Of a DNA stretch of 64,000 nucleotides, positions 26,241-35,316 are shown piece by piece. Source of the stretch: Oceanobacillus limi. GTDB lineage: Bacteria > Bacillota > Bacilli > Bacillales > Amphibacillaceae. Position 1 is the stretch's first letter, and each line of letters starts with the position of its first letter. Location: NCBI RefSeq assembly GCF_900111445.1, contig NZ_FOHE01000003.1, positions 187,729 to 251,728 of the forward strand, written 5' to 3'. A model generated the notes under the pieces. The model was not told the DNA's origin, searched no databases, and was given only the letters and a program-made list of their open reading frames with translations. The translations under genes and the position numbers were made by a program.

Positions 26241-27197
26241 ATGTTAAGTTGGGAAGATCGACGATTGATTGTTAAGGTCGCTATGCTGTATTACTTCGAA
26301 GGGTGGACACAGGCAGAAATTGCTGCTAAATATAATGTTTCACGTCCCGTTATTTCGAAGCTTATTAATTCAGCAAAGAAAGAGGGAATTGTCGAGATAT
26401 ATATAAAAGATGAAACATTCCATACGGTTGAATTAGAACAGAAATTAATTAAAAAGTTTGGCCTAAAAGAAGTAATTGTTGTTTCCACTGCTGGGTTTGC
26501 TCCCGAGATGGCCAAGCGTCAGCTAGGTAAAACAGGAGCATCCTACATCGCCAATCATACGAATCATGTGGAAAAGCTGGGAATTTCATGGGGGTCTACG
26601 CTTCTATCATTAGTAGAGGAATACCCGTACGAACATAAGAAAGGGACCCACGTCGTTCCAATTGTAGGTGGGATGGGAAGTGAGGATGTACATCTTCATT
26701 CTAATCAATTAGCTTTTAATTTGGCGCAAAAAATGAACACCAGCTGTTCATATTTATATGCACCTGCGATGGTTGAATCTTATGAATTAAAGGAACGATT
26801 AATTGAAACCAAAGATATTGCCCACGTTTTAGAAGAAGCAAAAAATGTTGATATGGCCGTTGTTGGGATTGGAAATCCTTTTAAGGGTGCAACAATGGAA
26901 CAAATTGGTTATTTAACGCAGGAAGATTTAACCTCCCTACGTAAATCAGGTGCTGTAGGGGATATTAGCTCACGATTTTATGATGCAGTGGGAAATGAGT
27001 TGGATCATCCATTAAATCAACGGGTAATTGGTTTGGATTTAAAAGATATTAAAGCGATCCCGGAAGTGGTCGGCATTGTGGAAGGCTCCTATAAGTTAGA
27101 AAGCATAGAAGCCGCTCTACAAGGAGGCTATCTTGATGTATTGATCACAGATGATCGTACAGCTCAGGAATTAGTAGAAAGCCAAACCTATAAGTAG
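26241..27197 (+). CDS. SorC-family transcriptional regulator (copy 1)
   Basis: 318 residues. The N-terminal helix-turn-helix (MLYYFEGWTQAEIAAKYNVSRPVISKLINSAKKEGIVEIYI, ~13-55) is followed by a SorC sugar-binding/phosphosugar isomerase-like domain (GISWGSTLLSLVE, VPIVGGMGSE, LYAPAMVES, VGIGNPF, GAVGDISSRFYD, VIGLDLKDIKAIP). Members sense phosphorylated sugars or polyols. The protein is closely related to the second SorC regulator at 30297, so the two are probably paralogues that share or divide the operators described here. Confidence 0.92.
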   Translation: MLSWEDRRLIVKVAMLYYFEGWTQAEIAAKYNVSRPVISKLINSAKKEGIVEIYIKDETFHTVELEQKLIKKFGLKEVIVVSTAGFAPEMAKRQLGKTGASYIANHTNHVEKLGISWGSTLLSLVEEYPYEHKKGTHVVPIVGGMGSEDVHLHSNQLAFNLAQKMNTSCSYLYAPAMVESYELKERLIETKDIAHVLEEAKNVDMAVVGIGNPFKGATMEQIGYLTQEDLTSLRKSGAVGDISSRFYDAVGNELDHPLNQRVIGLDLKDIKAIPEVVGIVEGSYKLESIEAALQGGYLDVLITDDRTAQELVESQTYK

Positions 27198-27256
27198 AAG
27201 GGTGATAAGGATAAGATTGTCACAAGAAGTCCAAACGATGGTTTGAAATAATAAGT

Positions 27257-27296
27257 GGCCCCCTAAAAGTTAGACCAAATCTAACCTTTGGGGGCC
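27257..27296. terminator. Long hairpin between convergent sorC and alcohol dehydrogenase genes
   Basis: GGCCCCCTAAAAGTTAGA (27257-27274) pairs with TCTAACCTTTGGGGGCC (27280-27296), with a small bulge, followed by GTTCATTTTT. It is a likely bidirectional terminator. Confidence 0.75.
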
Positions 27297-27348
27297 GTTC
27301 ATTTTTCAGCGGTAAGTACCCTATGCTTTATCCTATTATTCAGTGATC

Positions 27349-28398
27349 TTATATCCGCGCTTCAGTCGGCTTTACAACGCATTTCAATCCTTCTTTACGA
27401 ATTACGGTTTGAAATGCTTTTTCGGTACCTTTCAATGGAAATGTATGGGTTACGAAAAAGGAAAAATCGATCAATCCCTCATCAATCCATTTAACAGCTT
27501 CCATATGCAAGTCACGAGGAGCCCCATGGGTTCCAACAACTTTTAACTGCTTATAGATAATGTGATTTGTATTTAGTGGTACCTCTTGAACGGGTTTTAT
27601 TCCAGCAAAAAATAATACGCTCCCCGTTTTTTTAGCAACCTCTAACGATTCTTTTTGCACCGAAGCAGCAGGGGCGGTTACAATAACAACATCTGCACCA
27701 AATCCATTTGTCTCTTCATTAACAATGGATAACGTATCACTTTTCGAAGGATCGATAACAATATCCGCTCCAATTTCTTTCGCCTTTATCTGTCTAGCTT
27801 CAGAACGTTGAACAGCAATAATCTTGGAGGCACCCATTCTTTTAGCAGCTGCAATATACATGCAACCGATGGTACCAGCACCATAAACGACAACTGTATC
27901 ACCAGCTTCAATCCCTACTTCCCGCAACCCACTTAATACACACGAAAAAGGTTCAGATAAACTCGCAAGCTCATAGGAAGTAGCGTCGGAAATTTTTTGA
28001 ATCGACCCATATTCTACAAATTCCTTAGGCAGTGCAACATATTCAGCGAATCCCCCGTCAATTTGATAGCCAATCGTTTCTCCTTTTACGCATTGATGTC
28101 CTTGGTTCTTTTGGCAATACAAACATTCTCCGCATGGAATGTGAGCACCTAATGTTACGCGATCTCCTATTGAAAAACGCTGTACATTTTTACCTATTTC
28201 AACGATTTCTCCTGCTATTTCATGACCGATCACTCGGGGATATTCCACCCGACTATCGCCGTTTTGATAGATTCGTAGGTCAGAACCACATACACCGATG
28301 GCATGGACTTTTAGCAAGACGTCATTATCACTAATTTTCGGAATTTCTCGTTCTTGATATTCTAGTGTTTGCTTGTCAGTTAACGCTACTCCGTACAT
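27349..28398 (-). CDS. Zinc-dependent medium-chain alcohol/polyol dehydrogenase
   Basis: 349 residues. Catalytic zinc ligands are in GVCGSDLRIY and GHEIAG. Structural zinc cysteines are in PCGECLYCQKNQGHQC. The NAD-binding glycine loop is VYGAGTIGCMYIAAAK. It is most similar in layout to sorbitol/threonine/butanediol dehydrogenases. It is the second gene of a two-gene unit after the GlpD-like gene (15 nt apart, GGAGGAGG site) and shares its promoter. It probably oxidises a polyol or its derivative in the local pathway. Confidence 0.9.
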   Translation of the reverse strand: MYGVALTDKQTLEYQEREIPKISDNDVLLKVHAIGVCGSDLRIYQNGDSRVEYPRVIGHEIAGEIVEIGKNVQRFSIGDRVTLGAHIPCGECLYCQKNQGHQCVKGETIGYQIDGGFAEYVALPKEFVEYGSIQKISDATSYELASLSEPFSCVLSGLREVGIEAGDTVVVYGAGTIGCMYIAAAKRMGASKIIAVQRSEARQIKAKEIGADIVIDPSKSDTLSIVNEETNGFGADVVIVTAPAASVQKESLEVAKKTGSVLFFAGIKPVQEVPLNTNHIIYKQLKVVGTHGAPRDLHMEAVKWIDEGLIDFSFFVTHTFPLKGTEKAFQTVIRKEGLKCVVKPTEARI

Positions 28399-28413
28399 GA
28401 CTTTCCTCCTCCA

Positions 28414-30069
28414 TTAAGCTTCTTTAAATTGAACCGCCTTTTTGATGAGATAAAACATTTGGCGTTTTTCATATTCTTTTTTCTGTTCATCCCAATTTAA
28501 AATACTAGTAAGTTCCTCTGTTACAACATCAAGTGTGCGTTTTACTTTCTCTAAATCAAATAATAAATAACTGGTTCGACGATCATAAAAATCAGCCAAG
28601 GTTGAAACCATTTCGTTTTTTACGGTGTAATGCAATTCTGCGAGAATGTTTCGTTGTTCTTTATTACTATATTTTTGGTCAAAATCACTCATTAACTGCA
28701 ATAAGGACTCTGTATTCGAACCATATCGATAGACGTAATCAGCGATTTGCTGATCAGTTAGTTGAAGTTCTTGATAATAGCCTTGGAGACGGTCAATATA
28801 AGCGTCGATTTCTTCTGCTGATTCAAACTGTGAACCTGATAAACGCAGCGTTGTTGTTTTGGTGGGTGGAATACTACGTTCTTCCTTTTTATCAATATGC
28901 TCCAATACCCGTTCTGCCATTTTTCGATAGCCAGTTAGTTTTCCACCAGCAATTGTAACGAGACCAGTGTCTGATTCAAAGATTTCATCATGACGTGACA
29001 ACTCAGAAGGTGATTTTCCTTCTTCGCCAATCAATGGGCGAATACCGGCCCAGCTGGAAATGACATCGTGGACACCAAGGTCAATAGCTGGAAACATATC
29101 TTTGAGACAACCGAGTAAATATTGTACTTCGGATAAATTCACATGAATATCGTCCATATCTCCTTTATATCGGGACTCCGTCGAACCGACATAGGTGCGA
29201 TTTCCAACTGGAATCACGGCAATCATTCTCCCTTTGTGCTGGAAGTAGATGGAAGATTTTACGGGCAGGGATTTACGGTCGAATACAATATGAATCCCTT
29301 TTGCTAGAACCATATATTTACCGGTCACTGGGCGATCCTTTTTTCGAACAACATCAACCCACGGTCCAGCTGCATTTACGATATGCTTCGCATAAACGAT
29401 AAATGTGTTCCCATCCATATGATCTTTGACGACAATGCCCTTTACTTTATTGTCTTCATCCTTTAAAAACTCAACCATCTCTGCATAGTTAAGTATTGCT
29501 GCTCCGTTTTCGGAAGCTGTTTTGGCCACTTCCATGGTTAACCGGCTATCGTCTGTTCGATATTCAACATATTCACCACTTCCTTGGACCGTCCGCGGGT
29601 TAAAAAGGGGCTCACGCTCTAGCGTTTTCTTTTTTCCATATATTGTGTGACGTTCTTCTTTTTTTACGCCTGCTAATCGATCATAAACGGTTAAACCGGC
29701 CTTAAGCGTTACTAGATTATAAGATTCCTTCTTGATCAATGGGAAATTCATCTTAATCGGGTAGACTAAGTGTTTGGCATTGTTATACACAATTTCTCTT
29801 TCAGACCCAGTTTCCTTTACGACTGGTATATCAAAGTTTTGTAAATATTTTAATCCGCCGTGGATGAGTTTTCCGGATCGACTACTCGTACCGGATGCAA
29901 AATCATACCTTTCAACCATTGCAACTTTCAAGCCGCGTGTAATGGCATCTAAAGCGATCCCGCTTCCAGTAATCCCCCCACCGATCACAATAAGATCAAA
30001 CGCTTCTGATTCCAATTGCTTTATTGTATGGATACGATTTAAGGTGGAAAATGACCTATCGTTATTCAT
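28414..30069 (-). CDS. FAD-dependent glycerol-3-phosphate dehydrogenase-like flavoprotein
   Basis: 551 residues. FAD-binding IVIGGGITGSGIALDAITRGLKVAMVERYDFASGTSSRSGKLIHGGLKYL at ~25-75 and WAGIRPLI...IAGGKLTGYRKMAE near 350-400 are hallmarks of GlpD. A C-terminal helical domain ends the protein. It is located with PTS-polyol genes and a SorC regulator rather than glpFK. It may therefore oxidise another polyol phosphate, as EryB does for erythritol 4-phosphate. Plain glycerol-3-phosphate oxidation cannot be excluded. A perfect-spacing promoter lies upstream. Confidence 0.9.
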   Translation of the reverse strand: MNNDRSFSTLNRIHTIKQLESEAFDLIVIGGGITGSGIALDAITRGLKVAMVERYDFASGTSSRSGKLIHGGLKYLQNFDIPVVKETGSEREIVYNNAKHLVYPIKMNFPLIKKESYNLVTLKAGLTVYDRLAGVKKEERHTIYGKKKTLEREPLFNPRTVQGSGEYVEYRTDDSRLTMEVAKTASENGAAILNYAEMVEFLKDEDNKVKGIVVKDHMDGNTFIVYAKHIVNAAGPWVDVVRKKDRPVTGKYMVLAKGIHIVFDRKSLPVKSSIYFQHKGRMIAVIPVGNRTYVGSTESRYKGDMDDIHVNLSEVQYLLGCLKDMFPAIDLGVHDVISSWAGIRPLIGEEGKSPSELSRHDEIFESDTGLVTIAGGKLTGYRKMAERVLEHIDKKEERSIPPTKTTTLRLSGSQFESAEEIDAYIDRLQGYYQELQLTDQQIADYVYRYGSNTESLLQLMSDFDQKYSNKEQRNILAELHYTVKNEMVSTLADFYDRRTSYLLFDLEKVKRTLDVVTEELTSILNWDEQKKEYEKRQMFYLIKKAVQFKEA

Positions 30070-30115
30070 GTTTGCCTCTCCCTCCGTATATACATATGTT
30101 CTAATGTGAATCGTT

Positions 30116-30161
30116 TGTAAAGATTTACACTCAGTATAACTTTTTGAAAAAATTCAGTCAA
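30116..30161 (-). promoter_or_regulatory. Promoter and operator of the glpD-like/adh unit
   Basis: On the minus strand TTGACT (30161-30156) and TATACT (30138-30133) are 17 nt apart. Just downstream stands TGTAAATCTTTACA (plus-strand 30116-30129), an inverted repeat that shares TTTACA/TGTAAA half-sites with the other operators of this region. Confidence 0.72.
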
Positions 30162-30222
30162 TAAAAGGCTTACATTTTATTTTTACCTGATTTGATCATA
30201 GTATATAATTATTCTTTTTAAT

Positions 30223-30236
30223 TGAAAACGATTCCA
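30223..30236. promoter_or_regulatory. CcpA binding site (cre)
   Basis: TGAAAACGATTCCA fits the cre consensus TGWAANCGNTNWCA at all but one position. It lies in the divergent gap between the glpD-like and second sorC genes. Confidence 0.6.
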
Positions 30237-30271
30237 TTATAAAATTTTTGTGATAAAATATAAATTAATGA

Positions 30272-30283
30272 TTACAAATGTAA
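30272..30283. promoter_or_regulatory. SorC-type operator overlapping the sorC2 ribosome site
   Basis: TTACAAATGTAA is palindromic apart from its central bases and runs directly into the AAGGAGGG ribosome site of the regulator. The same word occurs at 33523-33534 and its complement at 33542-33553. Confidence 0.6.
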
Positions 30284-30296
30284 GGAGGGAGATAAT

Positions 30297-31244
30297 ATGA
30301 AACTGGAGGAACGTCGATTACTTCTTAAGGTAGCAAAATTATATTATTTTGAAGGATGGACTCAGAATGAAATTTCCAAAAAAGTTGCTAAATCAAGACC
30401 GATTATATCGAAACTCTTGAAACAGGCGAAAGAGAAAAAAATTGTAGAAGTTTATATAAAAGATGAAACATTGCATACCGTTGAGTTAGAAAGAATTATA
30501 GAAAGTAAGTATGGGCTAAATGAAGCAATTGTTGTTTCTACTTCCAATAGTGGACCAGAAATGGTGCTTCGAAATTTAGGAAAAGCAGCAGCTGATTATG
30601 TAAATAACAAGCTAGATGATATTACAACAATTGGTATCTCCTGGGGAAAGTCTGTACATGCACTCGTTGAAGCATTCCCATTTCAGGAAAGGAAACATGT
30701 GCATTTAACTCCATTGATAGGAGGAATGGGGCAAAAATTTGTTCACTATCATTCGAACCATTTAACTTTTCAAATGGCACAAAAACTGAATACAAGTTCG
30801 TCTTATTTGTATGCTCCAGCAATGGTAGAAAGTGCGGAGTTAAGAAACCACATTATCGGAACAAAAGACGTTCATGATGTTTTACAAAAAGGAAGAGAAG
30901 TAGATTTAGCAATTGTTGGTGTTGGAAACCCTACGAATAATAATACCATGGTAGAGATGGGGTATTTAACCGAAGAAGATCGTAACTATCTAGTAAACTC
31001 GAGTGCTGTTGGTGATATTAATTCGAAGTTCTTTGATAGCAATGGAGATCAAGTAGAACATTCGTTAAACGATCGTACGATTGGAATTGATTTGCTAGAT
31101 TTACAGAGGATTCCAGAGGTGGTTGCCATTGTAAATGGGGTTCATAAAATAGAGGGGTTGCATATTGCACTTCAGAAGAAATACCTTTCTACAGTGGTAT
31201 TAGACGATATCACAGCAAGGGCATTAACGGAATTAACCAATTAA
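30297..31244 (+). CDS. SorC-family transcriptional regulator (copy 2)
   Basis: 315 residues, same architecture as copy 1 at 26241: helix-turn-helix (LYYFEGWTQNEISKKVAKSRPIISKLLKQAKEKKIVEVYI) and effector domain (GISWGKSVHALVE, TPLIGGMGQ, LYAPAMVES, VGVGNPTNN, SAVGDINSKFFD, TIGIDLLDLQRIPEV). It is placed directly ahead of the gutM-PTS operon and divergent from glpD-adh, so it is the likely controller of both. EryD, the regulator of erythritol use in Brucella, belongs to the same family. Confidence 0.92.
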   Translation: MKLEERRLLLKVAKLYYFEGWTQNEISKKVAKSRPIISKLLKQAKEKKIVEVYIKDETLHTVELERIIESKYGLNEAIVVSTSNSGPEMVLRNLGKAAADYVNNKLDDITTIGISWGKSVHALVEAFPFQERKHVHLTPLIGGMGQKFVHYHSNHLTFQMAQKLNTSSSYLYAPAMVESAELRNHIIGTKDVHDVLQKGREVDLAIVGVGNPTNNNTMVEMGYLTEEDRNYLVNSSAVGDINSKFFDSNGDQVEHSLNDRTIGIDLLDLQRIPEVVAIVNGVHKIEGLHIALQKKYLSTVVLDDITARALTELTN

Positions 31245-31258
31245 AATTTAAAAAAACA

Positions 31259-31323
31259 TTGACATTCTATTGTAAGCGCTTTATCATAAAGTTTACAAAA
31301 GTAAAATATAATAACCAATGTAA
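31259..31323 (+). promoter_or_regulatory. gutM-PTS promoter with cre box and bipartite operator
   Basis: TTGACA (31259-31264) and TATCAT (31282-31287) are 17 nt apart. The spacer contains the cre-like TGTAAGCGCTTTAT (31271-31284). Downstream are TTTACAAAAGTAA (31292-31304) and, 26 nt from its start, ATGTAA (31318-31323) merging with the ribosome site. The same pair at the same distance occurs at 35344-35375. Confidence 0.72.
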
Positions 31324-31337
31324 AGGAGGCGGTAATT

Positions 31338-31742
31338 TTGTGGGGGAAGTTCTTTATCATTTTTGCTCTAATTTGGGGATTGCAGTTTTTGATGACCCAT
31401 TTACAGGTGAAACAATACCGATCACAGATTAGAGAATTCACAAAAAGAGAGTCTGGTTATTTAGGAACCGGTTATTACAAAAAAACGCTTGGAACAGGTG
31501 CTGTTGTTTTACTCGTATGTGATGAAAAGCTGCAAATTGTAGAAGCGAAGATTATGAAGGGAATTACCGTTTTTGCTAGATTCAAAGATCGAAAAGAGCT
31601 TATCGGAAAGAATTTATTGGATAGTAAAAATTCAGAATCTTTGAGTAATAAAGAAAAAAAAGCTTTGCAAGGAGCTATTGAAATGATTCAAAAAGAAATA
31701 AATAAAGGAAAAGGAAAGGGGAATGAAGCATGGATTTCATGA
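31338..31742 (+). CDS. gutM: GutM-type glucitol operon activator protein
   Basis: 134 residues with a TTG start 8 nt after AAAGGAGG. An N-terminal TM segment (WGKFFIIFALIWGLQFLMTHLQVKQY) is followed by YRSQIREFTKRESGYLGTGYYKKTLGTGAVVLLVCDEKLQIVEAKIMKGITVFARFK, the GutM/SrlM core. Family members activate or assist glucitol-type PTS operons. The lysine-rich C-terminus overlaps the start of the EIIC gene by 13 nt. Confidence 0.88.
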   Translation: MWGKFFIIFALIWGLQFLMTHLQVKQYRSQIREFTKRESGYLGTGYYKKTLGTGAVVLLVCDEKLQIVEAKIMKGITVFARFKDRKELIGKNLLDSKNSESLSNKEKKALQGAIEMIQKEINKGKGKGNEAWIS

Positions 31743-32272
31743 TCACGCTAGCAGAAGGCTTTATTGGAATGTTTGAAGAAGGCGGAGATACATTTATGGG
31801 ATTGGTAACTGGAATCATACCAATGCTTGTAGTATTGATAACCGCTGTAAATGCACTTATTAAATTTATCGGGGAAGAAAGAGTTAACAGTTTTGCCCAA
31901 AAGTGTACCAAGTATTTTATCTTAAGGTACACAGTCTTTCCGTTTTTAGCGGTATTCTTCCTAACGAATCCAATGTGTTATACTTTCGGTCGCTTTTTAC
32001 CGGAGAGACAGAAACCAGCATTTTATGATTCGGCTGTATCATTTGTACATCCAATTACGGGATTGTTCCCACATGCCAACCCAGCTGAGTTATTCGTTTG
32101 GATGGGAATTGCAACTGGAATCACAGAGTTGGGTCTTTCTTTAGGACCACTAGCTCTTCGATTTTTAATAGTAGGTATTATTGTTATGTTAATTCGTGGA
32201 TTGGTAACGGAATATATTACAGATCGTATGTTGAAAAATAGAGCAAAAAGTTCGGAAACGAGTGTAGCGTAA
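31730..32272 (+). CDS. srlA: PTS glucitol/sorbitol-type EIIC component
   Basis: 180 residues, several TM segments; EGFIGMFEEGGDTFMGLVTGIIPMLVVLITAVNALIKFIGEERV and RYTVFPFLAVFFLTNPMCYTFGRFLPERQKPAFYDSAVSFVHPITGLFPHANPAELFVWMGIA are SrlA/GutA signatures. It forms the membrane channel with the EIIBC protein that follows 26 nt later. Actual sugar specificity within the glucitol family (sorbitol, branched or C4-C5 polyols) cannot be told from sequence. Confidence 0.93.
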   Translation: MDFMITLAEGFIGMFEEGGDTFMGLVTGIIPMLVVLITAVNALIKFIGEERVNSFAQKCTKYFILRYTVFPFLAVFFLTNPMCYTFGRFLPERQKPAFYDSAVSFVHPITGLFPHANPAELFVWMGIATGITELGLSLGPLALRFLIVGIIVMLIRGLVTEYITDRMLKNRAKSSETSVA

Positions 32273-32298
32273 ATCAAAAAGGTTAAGGAGGTAATCAC

Positions 32299-33357
32299 AT
32301 GAGCGAATATAAATCCGTTAAAGTCGTTAAAGGTCCTTCGGGTTGGGGAGGCCCATTGGTCATCCAACCAAGTGATAAACAAAAATATATTATCTCGGTA
32401 ACTGGAGGAGGCATTCATCCTGTTGCACAGGAGATAGCAGATCGAACTGGTGGTATCGCGGTCGATGGGTTTGAGAAATCTGTTCCAAAAGAAGAGTTAG
32501 CTGCAGCAGTAATTAATTGTGGTGGGACAGCAAGAAGTGGTGTGTATCCAAGAATGGGTGTAAAAACAATCAATACATTTAGTAATTCCCCTTCTGGCCC
32601 ATTAATGAAATTTATTAATGAAGGGAACTTTGTTTCTGGCGTAGAACTTCAGCAAATAATGGAAGCGGATGCTGACGAAGCGGATGCAGCAGCAGCGGCG
32701 GAAAAGGCTGAGGAAAGCAAAGATGACTTACTGGATAAGAATGTTGCCAAGCAAAAGAAAGAAGAAGCAAAGGCAAAGGTAGCAGAACAAAAGGGAAATA
32801 ATGGGAACGGACAGAAAAAGAACCCAATCATGAAGTTTATCGAGTTTTTAGGAAATAAAGTAGGAAATGTTGTCAGTATTTTCTTCCAATCTGGTAGAGA
32901 TACGATTGAGACAATAATTAAAAATATTTTACCGTTTATGGCTTTTGTTAGTGCGTTAATGGGGATTATAACGTATACCGGCATTGGGGATTTTATTGCA
33001 AACTTAGTGGCACCAATGGCAACTAGTTTAATAGGTATGCTGATCCTGTCGCTTATTGCTGCGATTCCAGTTATATCGCCATTGCTCGCTCCTGGTGCTG
33101 TAATTGCCCAGGTGGTTGGGGTGCTAATTGGGGTAGAAATTGCTAATGGTAATATTCCACCACAAATGGCGTTACCTGCATTATTTGCGATCAACCCACA
33201 AGTTGGTACCGACTTTGTTCCTGTTGGGTTAACACTTGGTGAAGCGGAGCCAGAAACGGTTGAAGTTGGGGTGCCTGCTGTATTATTTTCACGTTTAATT
33301 ACTGGTCCGATAGCGGTTGTTATCGCATACTTCGCAAGCTTTGGATTATACAGCTAA
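32299..33357 (+). CDS. srlE: PTS glucitol/sorbitol-type EIIBC component
   Basis: 352 residues. The N-terminal EIIB part ([20 protein letters not shown]..., [16 protein letters not shown] with the phosphorylatable Cys, ~1-110) is joined by an Ala/Glu/Lys-rich linker (~118-172) to the membrane part ([76 protein letters not shown]). It phosphorylates the incoming polyol. AAGGAGG is upstream. A separate promoter lies after this gene, before the EIIA gene. Confidence 0.93.
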   Translation: MSEYKSVKVVKGPSGWGGPLVIQPSDKQKYIISVTGGGIHPVAQEIADRTGGIAVDGFEKSVPKEELAAAVINCGGTARSGVYPRMGVKTINTFSNSPSGPLMKFINEGNFVSGVELQQIMEADADEADAAAAAEKAEESKDDLLDKNVAKQKKEEAKAKVAEQKGNNGNGQKKNPIMKFIEFLGNKVGNVVSIFFQSGRDTIETIIKNILPFMAFVSALMGIITYTGIGDFIANLVAPMATSLIGMLILSLIAAIPVISPLLAPGAVIAQVVGVLIGVEIANGNIPPQMALPALFAINPQVGTDFVPVGLTLGEAEPETVEVGVPAVLFSRLITGPIAVVIAYFASFGLYS

Positions 33358-33494
33358 ATAGTGGCGGTATTTATCTCGCATATAACGGGGGTCAAAAGAC
33401 GTGTAGTCCTGTGTAGCGTAAGACCAACTACAAACCAATGAGGATTGGAGTAGGAGTAACGAAAAAACGCACTGTTTGAAGATTCACTTTATTA

Positions 33495-33554
33495 TTGACT
33501 AAAAAAAGAAAGCGTTTTATAATTACAAATGTAACGCATTGTTACATTTGTAAT
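33495..33554 (+). promoter_or_regulatory. Internal promoter, cre-like box and palindromic operator before srlB
   Basis: TTGACT (33495-33500) and TATAAT (33518-33523) are 17 nt apart. AGAAAGCGTTTTAT (33507-33520), a cre-like word, fills the spacer. Immediately downstream ATTACAAATGTAAC (33522-33535) and GTTACATTTGTAAT (33541-33554) form a perfect inverted repeat with a 5-nt centre, the best operator in the region. Confidence 0.78.
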
Positions 33555-33584
33555 CACTTTTTCTTTTTATAAAGGAGAGAGAAC

Positions 33585-33959
33585 ATGGAAATGGTTAAAT
33601 CTTATGTAGAGGTCAATGTTGTTGAAGTAGGAGAAGAAGCCGCATTGATGTTTGAAGAAGGTATGATGATTTTATTTAACGATACAGTGCCTGCAGATCT
33701 GAAAGGGATTGCAGTAGTACATGATGGAAGAGATTTTTCAGGAGAACTACAGGTTGGAGATCATATGGTAGTCGACGGCGAAAGCTTTGAAATTTTATTC
33801 GTAGGTAGTAAGGCGAATGAGACGTTAAAAGAGTTAGGTCATGCAACATTTAATTTCGATGGAGAAACACACTCTGATATGCCTGGGACGGTTTGTTTAG
33901 AGAAGAAACCAATTCCAGAGATGCATGAAAACACAACAATATCCTTCCAAAGAAGATAA
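33585..33959 (+). CDS. srlB: PTS glucitol/sorbitol-type EIIA component
   Basis: 124 residues; soluble phosphocarrier with LMFEEGMMILFNDTVPADLKGIAVVHD (the conserved His in VVHD takes the phosphate), VGDHMVVDGESFEILFVGSKANETLKELGHATFNFDG. ATG 33585 follows AAAGGAGAG. It begins a second transcription unit that continues into the SAF-domain oxidoreductase. Confidence 0.93.
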   Translation: MEMVKSYVEVNVVEVGEEAALMFEEGMMILFNDTVPADLKGIAVVHDGRDFSGELQVGDHMVVDGESFEILFVGSKANETLKELGHATFNFDGETHSDMPGTVCLEKKPIPEMHENTTISFQRR

Positions 33960-33986
33960 TCTATAAAACAACTAGGGGTGAAGCGA

Positions 33987-35276
33987 ATGTTAAATATTAA
34001 TAGAAAGCTAGCTAAGCTTGAGCAAGAGGGAGCTTACATTAAAGTGGGTCTTGTAGGTGCGGGTCAAATGGGAAGAGGAATGATTTCCCAAATCGAAAGT
34101 ATGAAAGGCATGCGTGTTGTTATGACAGCCGACCTTGTTGTCGATAACATTACAAACGCATATAAACATGCAGGAGTAAATGCTGCGAATATCGTAGAGA
34201 CGGATGATGCGCAGGTTGCTTCCAAAGCTGTTCAAGATCACAACGTTGTTGCGACAACCGATTCAAAATTAGTTACTTCCTTACCGGAAATAGACGTTGT
34301 CGTTGACGCAACAGGTGTTCCAAATATCGGAGCAGAAATTGCTTGGGATTCTATCTTAAATAATAAGCATATCGTAATGCTGAATGTAGAAGCCGACGTA
34401 ACGGTTGGTCCATTACTGAAGAAAATGGCCGATGCAAGTGGTGTTGTCTACACTGGCTCTGCTGGAGATGAGCCGGGAGCAATTATGGAATTATATGATT
34501 TTGCCGATGCGATGGGATTTGAAGTGGTTGCGTTAGGTAAAGGGAAAAATAACCCACTTAATTTAGAAGCAAACCCTGATACAGCTGCAGAGGAAGCAAA
34601 AGCGAAAGGATCTGCTCCAAAAATGCTTGCTTCTTTCCAGGATGGTACCAAAACAATGGTTGAGATGAATGCGGTAGCAAATGCAACTGGATTTTTACCA
34701 GATCAACCAGGAATGCATGGATTTAAAGGGTCTGTAAGTGAGCTACCAGGTATTTTTATGGAAAAGGATAAAGGTGGTCAGTTAAACGGAAGAGGAATTG
34801 TTGATTATGTTAACGGTGTGGCACCAGGAGTGTTTGCTATTATTGCTTCCGATAAAGAAGAAGTAAATGCAGAAATGAAGTACTTAAAAATGGGAGACGG
34901 ACCAAATTATGTTTTATACCGTCCATATCACTTAACAAGTCTCGAAACTCCGTTGTCTATTGCAAAAGCGTATTTAGACAGAGAAGCAACAATTGCACCA
35001 TATTATGGACTACAAGGAGAAACTGTTACCGTAGCGAAAAAAGATTTAGAAGCAGGAGAACACTTAGATAGCATTGGTGGGTTTACCGTTTACGGAAAAC
35101 TTCTAAAATCTTCTGAAGCGAAGGATCAAAACGCGCTACCATTAGGTTTAGTAGATCGTAATGTAGTACTAAAAAAATCGATTAAAAAAGGTGAAGTGAT
35201 CACCTATGATGATGTGGAGCAAACCAAGGAATCTACTATCTGGAAATTACGTTCTATTCAAGATAGAGAGTTTTAA
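33987..35276 (+). CDS. NAD(P)-dependent oxidoreductase with C-terminal SAF domain
   Basis: 429 residues from ATG 33987 (AGGGGTG upstream). A Rossmann fold starts with VGLVGAGQMGRGMISQIE (~20-37), then ADLVVDN, VVDATGVPNIGAEIAWDSI and TGSAGDEPGAIMELYDFADAMGFEVVALGKGKNNPLN. It resembles homoserine-dehydrogenase-type enzymes. The C-terminal ~80 residues (VTVAKKDLEAGEHLDSIGGFTVYGKL, KKSIKKGEVITYDDVE) form a SAF fold. Members of this family sit in carbohydrate operons but I do not know an assigned reaction. Its place after the PTS EIIA gene suggests it acts on a phosphorylated polyol derivative. Confidence 0.8.
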   Translation: MLNINRKLAKLEQEGAYIKVGLVGAGQMGRGMISQIESMKGMRVVMTADLVVDNITNAYKHAGVNAANIVETDDAQVASKAVQDHNVVATTDSKLVTSLPEIDVVVDATGVPNIGAEIAWDSILNNKHIVMLNVEADVTVGPLLKKMADASGVVYTGSAGDEPGAIMELYDFADAMGFEVVALGKGKNNPLNLEANPDTAAEEAKAKGSAPKMLASFQDGTKTMVEMNAVANATGFLPDQPGMHGFKGSVSELPGIFMEKDKGGQLNGRGIVDYVNGVAPGVFAIIASDKEEVNAEMKYLKMGDGPNYVLYRPYHLTSLETPLSIAKAYLDREATIAPYYGLQGETVTVAKKDLEAGEHLDSIGGFTVYGKLLKSSEAKDQNALPLGLVDRNVVLKKSIKKGEVITYDDVEQTKESTIWKLRSIQDREF

Positions 35277-35316
35277 TGTTGAGAATAAAATAGTTGACTA
35301 CAATGTGTTTTGCAGC

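Noticed and set aside
27257-27296. Hairpin with AAAAGTTAGACC considered as an IS3-family terminal repeat
   Set aside because: There is no transposase nearby and the arms pair with each other between convergent genes, so a terminator is the simpler reading.
28414-30069. Calling the GlpD-like gene a plain glycerol-3-phosphate dehydrogenase of glycerol catabolism
   Set aside because: No glpF, glpK or glpP is nearby and it shares its promoter region with SorC and PTS-polyol genes; the substrate was left open.
35281-35306. TTGACT at 35294 as the -35 of the aco operon
   Set aside because: The hexamer 17 nt downstream (TTGCAA) is not a -10; the pair TTGCAA/TAAAAT further on fits better.
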